Notes under the pieces: generated by a model
The model's input: the letters and a program-made list of their open reading frames with translations, nothing else
Told to the model about the DNA's origin: nothing
The model's database searches: none
Translations under genes and position numbers: made by a program
DNA from: Pedobacter sp. PF22-3
GTDB lineage: Bacteria > Bacteroidota > Bacteroidia > Sphingobacteriales > Sphingobacteriaceae
Assembly: GCF_026239555.1 (NCBI RefSeq)
Contig: NZ_JAPIVP010000012.1
Location: 62,001-126,000, forward strand
Direction: 5' to 3'
Length of the DNA stretch: 64,000 bases
Shown here: one piece after another, positions 8,514 through 17,358 of the stretch
Numbering within the stretch: the first letter of the stretch is position 1
How the letters are laid out: each line of letters opens with the position of its first letter

Positions 8514-9950
8514 TTAATGTCCGCCAGAAATTTTCTGGTCGAAGTTAATTCCTTGTGATCTTAATATCGATGCAACTTTCCAGGCATAAAATGCCAGGTA
8601 AGCAAAACAGATGATCCCTACGATGTAACTGTGTTGAATACCTGTAAATTCTGATACTGCTCCCTGCGCCCAGCTAATAATACCACCGCCCATAATCATC
8701 ATAATTAAGAAGCTACTTCCCTGACTGGTGTGCTTACCTAAACCGCTTACAGCTAAAGTAAAAATACAAGGCCATAACGTACTACAGAATAAACCAACAC
8801 TGGTAATGGCATAAACACTTACCATGCCTTTAGTAAACATTCCGATTAACAACGCAGTAATACCAATTGCCGAAAAAATCAATAACATTCTGGCAGGATT
8901 ACCTTTACTCGCCATATCAGCAGCAATTAATACCAGAATAATCAATGCATATACATAAAAAGGGGCCAAATCATGTTTCGCAATAGCGTTAACAGCTAAG
9001 AAAATACCAAAAGCTAAATATGGTGCAATAAAACGCAATACTTTTTGCGTACTGATATTATCAGTAAAAGCTTCAACAGCACCTGTCCAACGCCCAATCA
9101 TCATACTAGCCCAGTATAAGGAGATATAAGGAGCAATATCTTTAATGGCAAAACCAAGATCTTTTTCCATGTAAGCAGGCAAATTACTTGCGGTTGATAC
9201 CTCAACACCTACGTAAACAAAAATAGCAATCATGCCCAAAACCAATTGTGGATATTGCAAAGCTGATCCCTTAATCGATTTAGTATCATCTGCTGACGCT
9301 TCAACTAAAGCAGGTCTATCAGGTAAAGATGACATTTTTAAGAAAATTGCTACTGCAATAAAAGCTACTCCCAGTATTAAATAAGGAATTTTAACGCTTT
9401 CTACACTGATGTTGGTATTTGCATTTGCAGCAGAACCAAAAATAGCGAAACTTACAATAAGCGGCCCAATGGTTGTACCGAAGTTATTAATACCACCGGC
9501 AAGTGTTAAACGCTGCGAACCAGTTTTGATTGGGCCCAGGGCAATAGCCAGCGGATTGGCAACAGTTTGTTGTAAAGAGAAACCCAAAGCCACAATAAAT
9601 AAACCCGAAAGCATTAAGGGAAATGAGTGTAGGTTTGCCGCTGGATAAAACAACAAGGTTCCAAGTGCGGAAATAACCAATCCCAATGCCAACGAATTTT
9701 TATAGCCCAGTTTGTTTACAATATCTTGTCCTATTAAAACAGAAATACCATTATAAATTAAGGCACCCACCGTGTAAGCAATGTAAAATGCCAGCGAAAC
9801 CAGCTGACTTTCGGCCTGCGATAAATCAAAAGCCTTTTTAAATACAGGGATGAGAATGTCGTTACTGGCGGCTACAAAGCCCCAAAAGAAGAATACAGTG
9901 ACCAGTGGGATAAACTGCGCCCACTTGGTTTGCGTTTGTTCTGAATTCAT
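8514..9950 (-). CDS. FucP/GluP-type sugar:H+ symporter (MFS, FHS family)
   Basis: 478 residues with about 12 membrane segments. The N-terminus (FIPLVTVFFFWGFVAASNDI) and the segment SLQQTVANPLAIALG are typical of the fucose-galactose-glucose:H+ symporter family. It most likely imports hexoses (fucose, glucose or galactose) across the inner membrane; substrate cannot be decided. No sugar-utilisation genes flank it. A terminator lies directly downstream. Confidence 0.88.
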   Translation of the reverse strand: MNSEQTQTKWAQFIPLVTVFFFWGFVAASNDILIPVFKKAFDLSQAESQLVSLAFYIAYTVGALIYNGISVLIGQDIVNKLGYKNSLALGLVISALGTLLFYPAANLHSFPLMLSGLFIVALGFSLQQTVANPLAIALGPIKTGSQRLTLAGGINNFGTTIGPLIVSFAIFGSAANANTNISVESVKIPYLILGVAFIAVAIFLKMSSLPDRPALVEASADDTKSIKGSALQYPQLVLGMIAIFVYVGVEVSTASNLPAYMEKDLGFAIKDIAPYISLYWASMMIGRWTGAVEAFTDNISTQKVLRFIAPYLAFGIFLAVNAIAKHDLAPFYVYALIILVLIAADMASKGNPARMLLIFSAIGITALLIGMFTKGMVSVYAITSVGLFCSTLWPCIFTLAVSGLGKHTSQGSSFLIMMIMGGGIISWAQGAVSEFTGIQHSYIVGIICFAYLAFYAWKVASILRSQGINFDQKISGGH

Positions 9951-10093
9951 ATTATAAATCTAGTTTTATTGGGGCTAAACATAAATAAAAAAAAGCTAAT
10001 AACCAGTATTTTTATGCAACCTATGCAACAAAAATAAATGTTATAAGTTTAGGTATAAAATTGCATATTCGCATATTATAAACAACACAATGC

Positions 10094-10720
10094 ATGTTTG
10101 AAGCCATATTATTAGGTATAGGAGCAGGGATTATTTCGTCGTTTTTAACAGGGCCGGTATTTTTTGCAATGATTAAAACGAGCATAGAAAGGGGCTTTAA
10201 GGCAGGTTTTTCTTTAGCTGTTGGTGTAATTATAAGTGATGTAATCTTGATCGGCCTGGTTCTTTTTGGCAGCCAGTTTGTTGATTATAAAGCCGAATTT
10301 GATAAATACGTGGGCAGTATTGGCGGTATATTTCTACTTGCTGTTGGTATTTATTACCTGGTTTCTAAAATCACCGTGCATTATGATAGCACCACGCTAC
10401 AGAAAGTGAGCAAACGGGGTTACGTGCTTAAAGGTTTTTTAATGTGCATCCTCACCCCTTCTACCCTCATGTTCTGGATTATTGTGAGCGGAATCATCTC
10501 TGTTAAGCTTAATAACATGCTTAACGAAAAACTGGTCTGCTTTTTTATTGCCATGGCCACCCAACTTGGTATTGATGGCGCTAAGAGCTTTTACTCGAGT
10601 AAACTCCGTTATAAAATAAAAGAAGACGCACTTAAAAAGCTGAATAAAATTGCTGGCGTAGTGATCATCTTTTTCGCCTTCTGGCTGATTATTAAAACTT
10701 ACCTAAAGTTTTACGCATAA
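10094..10720 (+). CDS. LysE family exporter
   Basis: 208 residues, about six membrane segments. The start, with GAGIISSFLTGPVFFAMIKT, and the region GFLMCILTPSTLMFWIIVSG match the LysE/RhtB amino acid exporter family (conserved N-terminal GPVFF and central P-x-x-x-x-FW). Probably exports an amino acid or derivative. It is divergent from the FucP-type gene, with a 143-bp AT-rich region between them. Confidence 0.85.
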   Translation: MFEAILLGIGAGIISSFLTGPVFFAMIKTSIERGFKAGFSLAVGVIISDVILIGLVLFGSQFVDYKAEFDKYVGSIGGIFLLAVGIYYLVSKITVHYDSTTLQKVSKRGYVLKGFLMCILTPSTLMFWIIVSGIISVKLNNMLNEKLVCFFIAMATQLGIDGAKSFYSSKLRYKIKEDALKKLNKIAGVVIIFFAFWLIIKTYLKFYA

Positions 10721-10784
10721 AACTTAACACTCCCCGTAAATTAATTTTTTCTAGTCTCTTTTATGCCTTTAATAGGCTTTTGAA

Positions 10785-10961
10785 AAGCAACTACAGTACT
10801 GCTATCAGGGGTTTAGTCCTGCCAATGCTACAAGTCCTCGCCCGGTGAAAAACCGGGCTCCGGGCTTTCCGCGAATGTCAGGTTTAGATAGAGGGGCAGC
10901 TGTATTGGAAAGCCACATGATTAAAAGATTGCTTCGTCGTTTCCTCCTCGCAATGATGTGA
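10785..10961. repeat. Structured intergenic element (nested inverted repeats)
   Basis: No coding frame is evident in 10721-11085. The stretch contains a perfect 7-bp hairpin GCCCGGT/ACCGGGC (10840-10858, GAAAA loop), an 8-bp inverted pair GGCTTTCC (10863-10870) / GGAAAGCC (10907-10914), and a final hairpin CACATG...ATTGC...GCAATGATGTG (10914-10961) with the GCTTCGTCG...CCTCCTCGCAATGA sequence that I know as a common Bacteroidetes mini-repeat. It may be a dispersed repeat or an RNA; function unknown. Confidence 0.5.
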
Positions 10962-11014
10962 TTTTTAATAAAGATTATTCTTCTCTCTGTGCAAACTCAG
11001 TGCACTCGGTGGTA

Positions 11015-11051
11015 AAAAAACAAAAAAATAGCCCATATTACTATGAGCTAT
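11015..11051 (-). terminator. Rho-independent terminator after purF
   Basis: Ten-base stem (11028-11037 with 11042-11051, one G-U wobble in the minus-strand RNA), tetraloop, then a long T-rich tract on the minus strand. It lies about 35 bp past the purF stop. Confidence 0.85.
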
Positions 11052-11085
11052 CTGTTATTCAAGTCCCCTTTAGGGGATTTAGGGA

Positions 11086-12987
11086 TTAATAAGCCCTTTG
11101 GTTATTTCCTTCTTTCCAATTAATGAAAGCTTTATTAACTACCTTGTTACCGCCCGGTGTTGGATAATTTCCAGAGAAATACCAGTCACCTTTGTTTTTC
11201 GGACAAGCTTCGTGCAGGTTCTCTAAACTTTGGTAAATTACTTCAACCTCAGCAACAGTACCTTTTGGGGTAATAATCTGCGCAATTTTAGCCGAAATCT
11301 CTTCAGGGGTAAATGGTTTATAAATTTCTTTAACGTGGTTTACAATTTCCTCTTTAGGTAAAAGTAACGAAGCTTTACATTTGGTGTAAACATCCTCTAT
11401 TACCTGCCACATGCCACGCTCAGTAAGCAATTGGATAGCCGCATCAAAAGCCACAAACTGTCCCATACGGCTCATATCAATACCGTAACAATCAGGATAA
11501 CGGATCTGAGGTGCTGAAGAAACAATAATAATTTTCTTTGGGTGTAAACGGTCAACAATTTTAATAATACTCTGCTTTAAAGTAGTACCACGTACAATTG
11601 AGTCATCAAGTGCAACTAAAGTATCCTGATGGTTATTGATAATACCATAAGTGGTATCGTAAACGTGTGCCACCATTTCACTCCGGTCTGCATCCTGGGT
11701 AATGAACGTTCTTAGCTTTACGTCCTTAACCGCTAACTTCTCAACACGGGGTGCTAATGACAGCAGGTCTTCAAGCTGTTGATCTGTTAACGTTTCTTTT
11801 TTATGCAAAAGTATATCTTTCTGGTGCCTGCGTACATATTGCTGAACACCATCAACCATTCCAAAAAAAGCAACTTCTGCCGTATTCGGAATAAAAGAGA
11901 ATACCGTATTTTTTAAATCGTAATTAACCGCCTGAAGAATTTTATCGCTCAATAAACGGCCTAACTGTTTCCGTTCACGGTAAATCTCTACATCACTTCC
12001 TTTTGAGAAATAGATCCGCTCGAACGAGCAAGATAATCTTTCGGTAGGTTCACGGAACTGCTCCATGCTTACCTCGCCGTTTTTCTTGATAATTAAAGCA
12101 TGCCCCGGATCGATCTCTTTAACATCCTTAAACTGAATATTAAATGCTGTTTGCAACGCTGGTCTTTCAGACGCCGCTACAACAATCTCATCATCATAAT
12201 AATAATATGCCGGACGAATCCCTGCCGGATCGCGCATAATGAACGAATCGCCATTACCAACCATACCACAGATCGAGTACCCGCCATCCCAGGTTTTGGC
12301 CGAACGTCGAAGGATATTGGCAATATCTAAATTATCAGATATTTTATGTGTAATGCTAACATTATCATGTCCCTCTTTTTTATACTGATCGAAAAGCTCC
12401 TGGTTTTCATCATCTAAAAAGTGACCGATTTTTTCTAATACGGTTACCGTATCTGCTTTTTCTTTTGGATGCTGACCTAATTCATACAATTGCTCCAATA
12501 ACTCATCAACATTGGTCATGTTAAAGTTACCGGCAATCACCAGGTTCCTGGTCATCCAGTTGTTTTGCCTTAAAAAAGGATGGCAATTTTCAATACTGTT
12601 CTTACCATGTGTACCATAACGCAGATGGCCCAATAAAACCTCGCCGATAAAGCTGACGTTGTTTTTGAGCCATTCTGTATCCTGCATTAGTTCAGGGGTA
12701 TTTTCTTGGATATCAACAAATTTGTTCTGTACATATTCGAAGATATCGGCTACCGCATTAGATGCCATGCTCCGGTATCGGCTAATGTACCTACTGCCGG
12801 GTTTCATATCCAGCTTAATGGTGGCAATACCTGCGCCGTCCTGGCCCCGGTTATGCTGTTTTTCCATTAAAAGGTATAATTTGTTAAGGCCGTAAAGTGC
12901 TGTACCGTACTTTTGCTGGTAGTAAGAAAGTGGTTTTAACAGGCGAATAAAAGCGATTCCGCATTCGTGTTTTATCTGATCACTCAT
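11086..12987 (-). CDS. purF: Amidophosphoribosyltransferase, long form
   Basis: Makes 5-phosphoribosylamine from PRPP and glutamine, the first step of purine synthesis. The N-terminus MSDQIKHECGIAF puts the expected nucleophile Cys at position 9, implying removal of an 8-residue propeptide as in Bacillus-type PurF. QHNRGQDGAGIA and LLGHLRYGTHG are glutaminase-domain motifs; LDDSIVRGTTLKQSI is the PRPP loop. At 633 residues it is well above the usual 470-510, with extra sequence in the glutaminase domain (about residues 60-110 and 180-220) and at the C-terminus. The start is the ATG at 12987; the in-frame TTG at 13008 belongs to the promoter. Confidence 0.88.
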   Translation of the reverse strand: MSDQIKHECGIAFIRLLKPLSYYQQKYGTALYGLNKLYLLMEKQHNRGQDGAGIATIKLDMKPGSRYISRYRSMASNAVADIFEYVQNKFVDIQENTPELMQDTEWLKNNVSFIGEVLLGHLRYGTHGKNSIENCHPFLRQNNWMTRNLVIAGNFNMTNVDELLEQLYELGQHPKEKADTVTVLEKIGHFLDDENQELFDQYKKEGHDNVSITHKISDNLDIANILRRSAKTWDGGYSICGMVGNGDSFIMRDPAGIRPAYYYYDDEIVVAASERPALQTAFNIQFKDVKEIDPGHALIIKKNGEVSMEQFREPTERLSCSFERIYFSKGSDVEIYRERKQLGRLLSDKILQAVNYDLKNTVFSFIPNTAEVAFFGMVDGVQQYVRRHQKDILLHKKETLTDQQLEDLLSLAPRVEKLAVKDVKLRTFITQDADRSEMVAHVYDTTYGIINNHQDTLVALDDSIVRGTTLKQSIIKIVDRLHPKKIIIVSSAPQIRYPDCYGIDMSRMGQFVAFDAAIQLLTERGMWQVIEDVYTKCKASLLLPKEEIVNHVKEIYKPFTPEEISAKIAQIITPKGTVAEVEVIYQSLENLHEACPKNKGDWYFSGNYPTPGGNKVVNKAFINWKEGNNQRAY

Positions 12988-13005
12988 TGTGTGGGTTTGA
13001 AGCCG

Positions 13006-13013
13006 CAAAGTTA
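13006..13013 (-). promoter_or_regulatory. -7 promoter box of purF
   Basis: Minus-strand TAACTTTG matches TAnnTTTG, 18 nt before the purF ATG. Confidence 0.55.
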
Positions 13014-13133
13014 TCCTTTTAAACCTTTACAACCTAAACAAAAATGCTTTCTTTTATGATGATGAGTTTAAGCTGACAGATGTATTAAATATATGTTAAG
13101 CTGCCTTCGCTACTTAAATTCCTATATTATTAA

Positions 13134-13148
13134 TTAGAATCTTTCTAA
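13134..13148. promoter_or_regulatory. Dyad upstream of the TonB receptor promoter
   Basis: TTAGAA-TCT-TTCTAA, perfect 6-bp arms, ending 5 bp before the -33 TTG. It resembles iron-regulator (DtxR/Fur-like) half sites of the TTAG...CTAA type, but the regulator is inferred only. Confidence 0.4.
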
Positions 13149-13153
13149 ATAAC

Positions 13154-13184
13154 TTGCAAAGTTAGTGTAGATTTTACACTTTTG
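13154..13184 (+). promoter_or_regulatory. Promoter of the TonB receptor / peroxidase operon
   Basis: TTG at 13154-13156, a 20-nt spacer, then CACTTTTG at 13177-13184 (consensus TAnnTTTG with one mismatch). Spacing is right for the Bacteroidetes sigma factor. Confidence 0.5.
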
Positions 13185-13197
13185 CAGCATTATTAAG

Positions 13198-13210
13198 ATT
13201 TAGTCTAAAT
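13198..13210. promoter_or_regulatory. Dyad overlapping the TonB receptor start codon
   Basis: ATTTAG-T-CTAAAT, perfect 6-bp arms; its last T is the first base of the TTG start codon. Together with the dyad at 13134-13148 it brackets the promoter. Confidence 0.4.
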
Positions 13211-15990
13211 TGAAGAAACTTTACACATCCTTATTATTCTTTTTTATTTGCTTCACTGCGCTGGCACAAATAAGAAACGTTGTGGTCGGAAAAGTAGTCG
13301 ACCCGCAGAACAAGCCATTAGAACTTGTCAACATTAAAATTGTAGAAACCAACCAGTATGCCATTACGGATAAGAATGGTTTATTCAGGGTAAACGGAAC
13401 AGAAACCAACAACATTTTAACGTTAGAGTTTTCGTTTATCGGTTTTCAGAAGTTAAGGTTACCGTTAACCGTAAAAGCAGGAGAAACGAATCTTGGTAAT
13501 ATTGCTTTAAAGGTTTTGGATTTAAGCTTGGAAAATATCGAGATTAATGCCAAAAGGAATTACACCGGTCAAACCAACTCATCATTAATCATTACCAGGG
13601 ATTTAATTGAGCAAACACCGGCGTTGAGTGTTAACGATTTATTAAACCAGATTCCGAATAGAAAAATCCAGCCGCCATCCTTACAAAATGTACAGAACAT
13701 CAACTTAAGGGCATCGTACGCCCCTACCACCGATGGGAAAGGTGATTACGAATTGAATAATGCTTTTGGTATTGCCATTATAATGGATGGAAATACAATT
13801 AGTAATAATGCGAACATGCAAAGTTTCAACCCAGGCAGAACTGGAGGAGTTGGGCAATCATTTGTAAAAAGTGGAAGTTATGGGATTAGAGGAACTGGTG
13901 AAGATAAGACAGGATATACTGGAGATTATACCTTTGGAGGAACAGATTTACGCCAAATACCTGCCGATAATATTGAAAGTATCGAGGTTATTGCGGGTGT
14001 TGCCCCTGCCAAATATGGAGATTTAACTGATGGCGCTATTATTATTGAGCGGCAAGCGGGTAAATCTCCTGCTTATGTACGTATGCAGTTAAGGGATAAT
14101 GCTACATCTTATGGGTTTTCCAAAGGATTTGAGATCAGTCCTAAATATGGAGCTGTAAACATTGGCATTAACTACGTTAACTCTTTCGAAGATAACCGTG
14201 ATAAATTAAAAGCTTACCGCAGAGTCAATACTAATGCCATGTGGACTAATTTGTTTGGAAAAACTAAACAATTAAAGAACACGCTCAGTATAGATTATGG
14301 AAGAAATCTTGATGGGATTAAATTTGATCCCGATGATGAAAAAAGTACAGCTTCTAAATTCGATAGCTGGAATTTTAGCTTTGCTAACAGAAGCAACTAT
14401 AGGCTTAATTCTGGGTTCTTAAAAAATATCGGCTTAAATTTAAGGTATTCTGAAGGCCATCAGGTAAGCTATAAAGAAGAATTAGTGAATGACCCCTACG
14501 TATTATATACTACTGCTACAACTACAGGAATTCATGAAGGGACATATGATACAGGGGTTTATACTGCTAAATCTTTAATTGATGGAAGACCTATAACCAC
14601 ATCCGCAAACCTTGATTTCACAGGTGGTTTTACTACTGGCAACCTTGTACATAATCTTTCATTTGGTACCAGTTTTAGTTATAGTGCAAATAAAGGCCTG
14701 GGGCAAACTATAGACCCAAATGAACCAAGAAGTGGGTCGAAGATTGCAAGCACTTCATTAGGTACAAAAAGTTCTGATCGTTTTTACGATTTCAGTTTAG
14801 CTGTTGCCCAAAAAGATATTGGCTTTTATATTGAAGATCTGTTCTCGGCAAAAGTATGGGGTAAACCTCTAAATGTAAGAGCAGGTATTCGGTCTGATTT
14901 ACAAAACGGATATGGATCTTTTTCACCAAGAACCAATATTAATTATGAGTTAAGTAAAACTTTTAGAATAGGTGTTGCTTATGGTTTATCATACAAATCG
15001 CCGGCTTTGGCGCAGCGTTATCCAGGCCCTACCTTCTTCGAGATCCCCTTGTTAAATGCTTACAACGGCAAGGTTAATGAGAGTACCTATCTGGTGTATG
15101 TAGAAAGATATGATCCTACAAACATTAATTTAAAACCATCAAAAAGTGAAAGCATTGAGTTATCAGCTCAAATCAAAATACAAAAATTCAATCTATCCAT
15201 ATCAGCATATACTAAGAAATCCAGAAATGGAATTTCAACAGTTCAAACGCTGCAAACTATCGAGTTACCATCTTATAATGCTACAATTAATCCAGGTGTA
15301 AAACCAACTGTTATACAGAATGGAACTAAGCTATATGCTATCAATTACTCTACTTTTAAAAATGATCTCTCTTCAGATAACCAAGGCTTTGAAGTGATTC
15401 TAAATACACCTGAAATTAAAGAAATCAAAACATCGTTTAATTTAAGCGGTGGGCTTTTCAGGACATATTATGGTTCAACATCATACACTTTAAGTAATCA
15501 GATGCCTAATACTATTCCCACAGATCCAAATTATGCATATATAGGTGTTTATGAACCCTTAAATAAAAAATCATATTTTAGTAATACAAGGGTTACAAGT
15601 GTAACGCACATTCCTAAGTTAAGCTTGGTTGTTTCATTCGTTGCAGAATTCGATCTTCTAGATAAAAAAATTAATACAGCAAGCTCAAGAATTCCTATTG
15701 GTTACTATAATAGGTTTAACCAATATACTGCTATTACCAGTTTCGACAAAACAAATGCTTCTTATGGCCATCTATATATTTCACCAGAAGAACAATCAGA
15801 AAACGATCTTCCACGCGTAATTTCCAATTACCACTTAAGTATTGCTAAAGAAATTAAAAAGCGTTTCAAATTCGCATTTAACGTTTACAACGTTTTTAAT
15901 CACCGTCCATATTACATCACATCAACTGGCGCTTATAAATATCCAAATAGCAGTCCAACCTTTGGAGCAGAATTATCCATTAAACTTTAA
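13210..15990 (+). CDS. TonB-dependent receptor with CarboxypepD_reg-like domain
   Basis: 926 residues: signal peptide (residues 1-20, ending TALAQ), a carboxypeptidase-regulatory-like beta domain (about 22-110), a plug (about 115-280) and a 22-strand-type barrel ending in an aromatic-poor but typical FGAELSIKL. An outer-membrane importer energised by TonB. The start is TTG, because a stop codon lies three codons upstream and no ATG precedes the signal peptide. It opens an operon with a lipoprotein, a second barrel and a di-haem peroxidase (gaps 3, 33 and 3 bp). Dyads around the promoter suggest metal-dependent control; substrate unknown. Confidence 0.9.
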   Translation: MKKLYTSLLFFFICFTALAQIRNVVVGKVVDPQNKPLELVNIKIVETNQYAITDKNGLFRVNGTETNNILTLEFSFIGFQKLRLPLTVKAGETNLGNIALKVLDLSLENIEINAKRNYTGQTNSSLIITRDLIEQTPALSVNDLLNQIPNRKIQPPSLQNVQNINLRASYAPTTDGKGDYELNNAFGIAIIMDGNTISNNANMQSFNPGRTGGVGQSFVKSGSYGIRGTGEDKTGYTGDYTFGGTDLRQIPADNIESIEVIAGVAPAKYGDLTDGAIIIERQAGKSPAYVRMQLRDNATSYGFSKGFEISPKYGAVNIGINYVNSFEDNRDKLKAYRRVNTNAMWTNLFGKTKQLKNTLSIDYGRNLDGIKFDPDDEKSTASKFDSWNFSFANRSNYRLNSGFLKNIGLNLRYSEGHQVSYKEELVNDPYVLYTTATTTGIHEGTYDTGVYTAKSLIDGRPITTSANLDFTGGFTTGNLVHNLSFGTSFSYSANKGLGQTIDPNEPRSGSKIASTSLGTKSSDRFYDFSLAVAQKDIGFYIEDLFSAKVWGKPLNVRAGIRSDLQNGYGSFSPRTNINYELSKTFRIGVAYGLSYKSPALAQRYPGPTFFEIPLLNAYNGKVNESTYLVYVERYDPTNINLKPSKSESIELSAQIKIQKFNLSISAYTKKSRNGISTVQTLQTIELPSYNATINPGVKPTVIQNGTKLYAINYSTFKNDLSSDNQGFEVILNTPEIKEIKTSFNLSGGLFRTYYGSTSYTLSNQMPNTIPTDPNYAYIGVYEPLNKKSYFSNTRVTSVTHIPKLSLVVSFVAEFDLLDKKINTASSRIPIGYYNRFNQYTAITSFDKTNASYGHLYISPEEQSENDLPRVISNYHLSIAKEIKKRFKFAFNVYNVFNHRPYYITSTGAYKYPNSSPTFGAELSIKL

Positions 15991-15993
15991 AAG

Positions 15994-17325
15994 ATGAGAA
16001 AATTGTTATTCATATTATTTTTGGCTACTGCAGTTTTAATTGCTTGTAAAAAATATCAGGGAAATGTTACAGGAATCCATCCAGTAAAGTACCAAGTAAT
16101 TATTTCATACGCCTCAAAAGATTTAGGGAAGTTATTACCAAAAGCTAAAATTGAGGTTACATTTAAGAGTGCTAAGAATGGTTTGGTTCGAAAATACACA
16201 ACCAAAAGTGATGGTGTTGTTTCACTTGATTCTATTTCTCCTGGTGTTTATGACATATCAGCTTCTATTAAAATTCAACCAGCAGATTACACCACTTTAA
16301 CTGGAGAAAAAGTAGATAAAGAAGTGGTTTTTAATGCATCAGAGAAATCGAAAACCATTACGGTAGAAGATAATCAACAAATTGAACTAAAACTGATTTC
16401 AGGCTCCACTGGCCCATGGGTAATTAAGCAGATTTATTATGCGGGTTCAAATACCACTACAGGAGCCTCTTTCCGTGACCAGTTTATCGAAATATATAAT
16501 AATTCGGATTCAGTTTTATTTGCAGATAGTTTATATGTAGCAGAAGTATTAGGAGTCCAAAATTTTACTTCAACTAATATTTACAGACAAAACAATAGCC
16601 AGTATGATTGGAGTAAATCGCAAGGTATGCCAACAGGTATTGATGCAAATAATGGCTACATATATACCAGATCACTATTAATGATTCCGGGTTCCGGTAA
16701 ACAATATCCTGTTAAACCAGGAGAAAGTATCGTGTTGGCTCAAACCGCCATAAATCACAAGGCACCCTTTACAGGTTCGGATGGAAAAACGGTTACTGTA
16801 AGGGACCCTTCGTTAACTATTGATTTGAGCGGAGCAGATTTTGAAGCGTATTATGCTCCCTTTTTACCTAAACCATTAGCATCGGATATTGATAATCCAA
16901 GTGTTCCAAATATTGACGTATTATCGTATAGTGGGACAGATCTTATTTTCGACAATCCAGGCCGGATGGGTTACGTTATTTTTAAGAATAAAGGTACTAT
17001 AGACATTAAAAAATTACCACAATACCCTTATCCAACAATCGCGCCGCCAACATCAAGTAGTGACAAGTATTACCAAATCCCAATTGATTTGATAATTGAT
17101 GGTGTGGAAGTTCAGCCGAGTAGTGCTGCATCACGTGTTCCTAAAAAGTTAGGCGCTACACTGGATGCACTATATACCTATGCACCTAATGGTGCATATT
17201 CTTCGCAATCAGTAATTAGAAAAACAGAAAGTATTGTAAATGGAAGAAGAATTTTAAAAGATACCAATAACTCTGCCGAGGATTTTGACTTCTTACCGCT
17301 CGCAGCTCCCAAGGCTTTTAAATAA
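15994..17325 (+). CDS. DUF4876-type lipoprotein with lamin-tail-like region
   Basis: 443 residues with a lipoprotein signal (FLATAVLIAC, then KKYQGN). The first part (about 30-130) looks like an Ig/carboxypeptidase-regulatory beta domain, and the region from about 150 (QFIEIYNNSDSVLFADSLYV) resembles lamin-tail-like beta domains. The whole matches my recollection of the DUF4876 family, which accompanies TonB receptors in Bacteroidota. It starts 3 bp after the receptor stop, so it is co-translated. A role as surface lipoprotein of the receptor complex is inferred. Confidence 0.7.
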   Translation: MRKLLFILFLATAVLIACKKYQGNVTGIHPVKYQVIISYASKDLGKLLPKAKIEVTFKSAKNGLVRKYTTKSDGVVSLDSISPGVYDISASIKIQPADYTTLTGEKVDKEVVFNASEKSKTITVEDNQQIELKLISGSTGPWVIKQIYYAGSNTTTGASFRDQFIEIYNNSDSVLFADSLYVAEVLGVQNFTSTNIYRQNNSQYDWSKSQGMPTGIDANNGYIYTRSLLMIPGSGKQYPVKPGESIVLAQTAINHKAPFTGSDGKTVTVRDPSLTIDLSGADFEAYYAPFLPKPLASDIDNPSVPNIDVLSYSGTDLIFDNPGRMGYVIFKNKGTIDIKKLPQYPYPTIAPPTSSSDKYYQIPIDLIIDGVEVQPSSAASRVPKKLGATLDALYTYAPNGAYSSQSVIRKTESIVNGRRILKDTNNSAEDFDFLPLAAPKAFK

Positions 17326-17358
17326 CTCAACACTATAGAGATACTGAATAAAATAATA

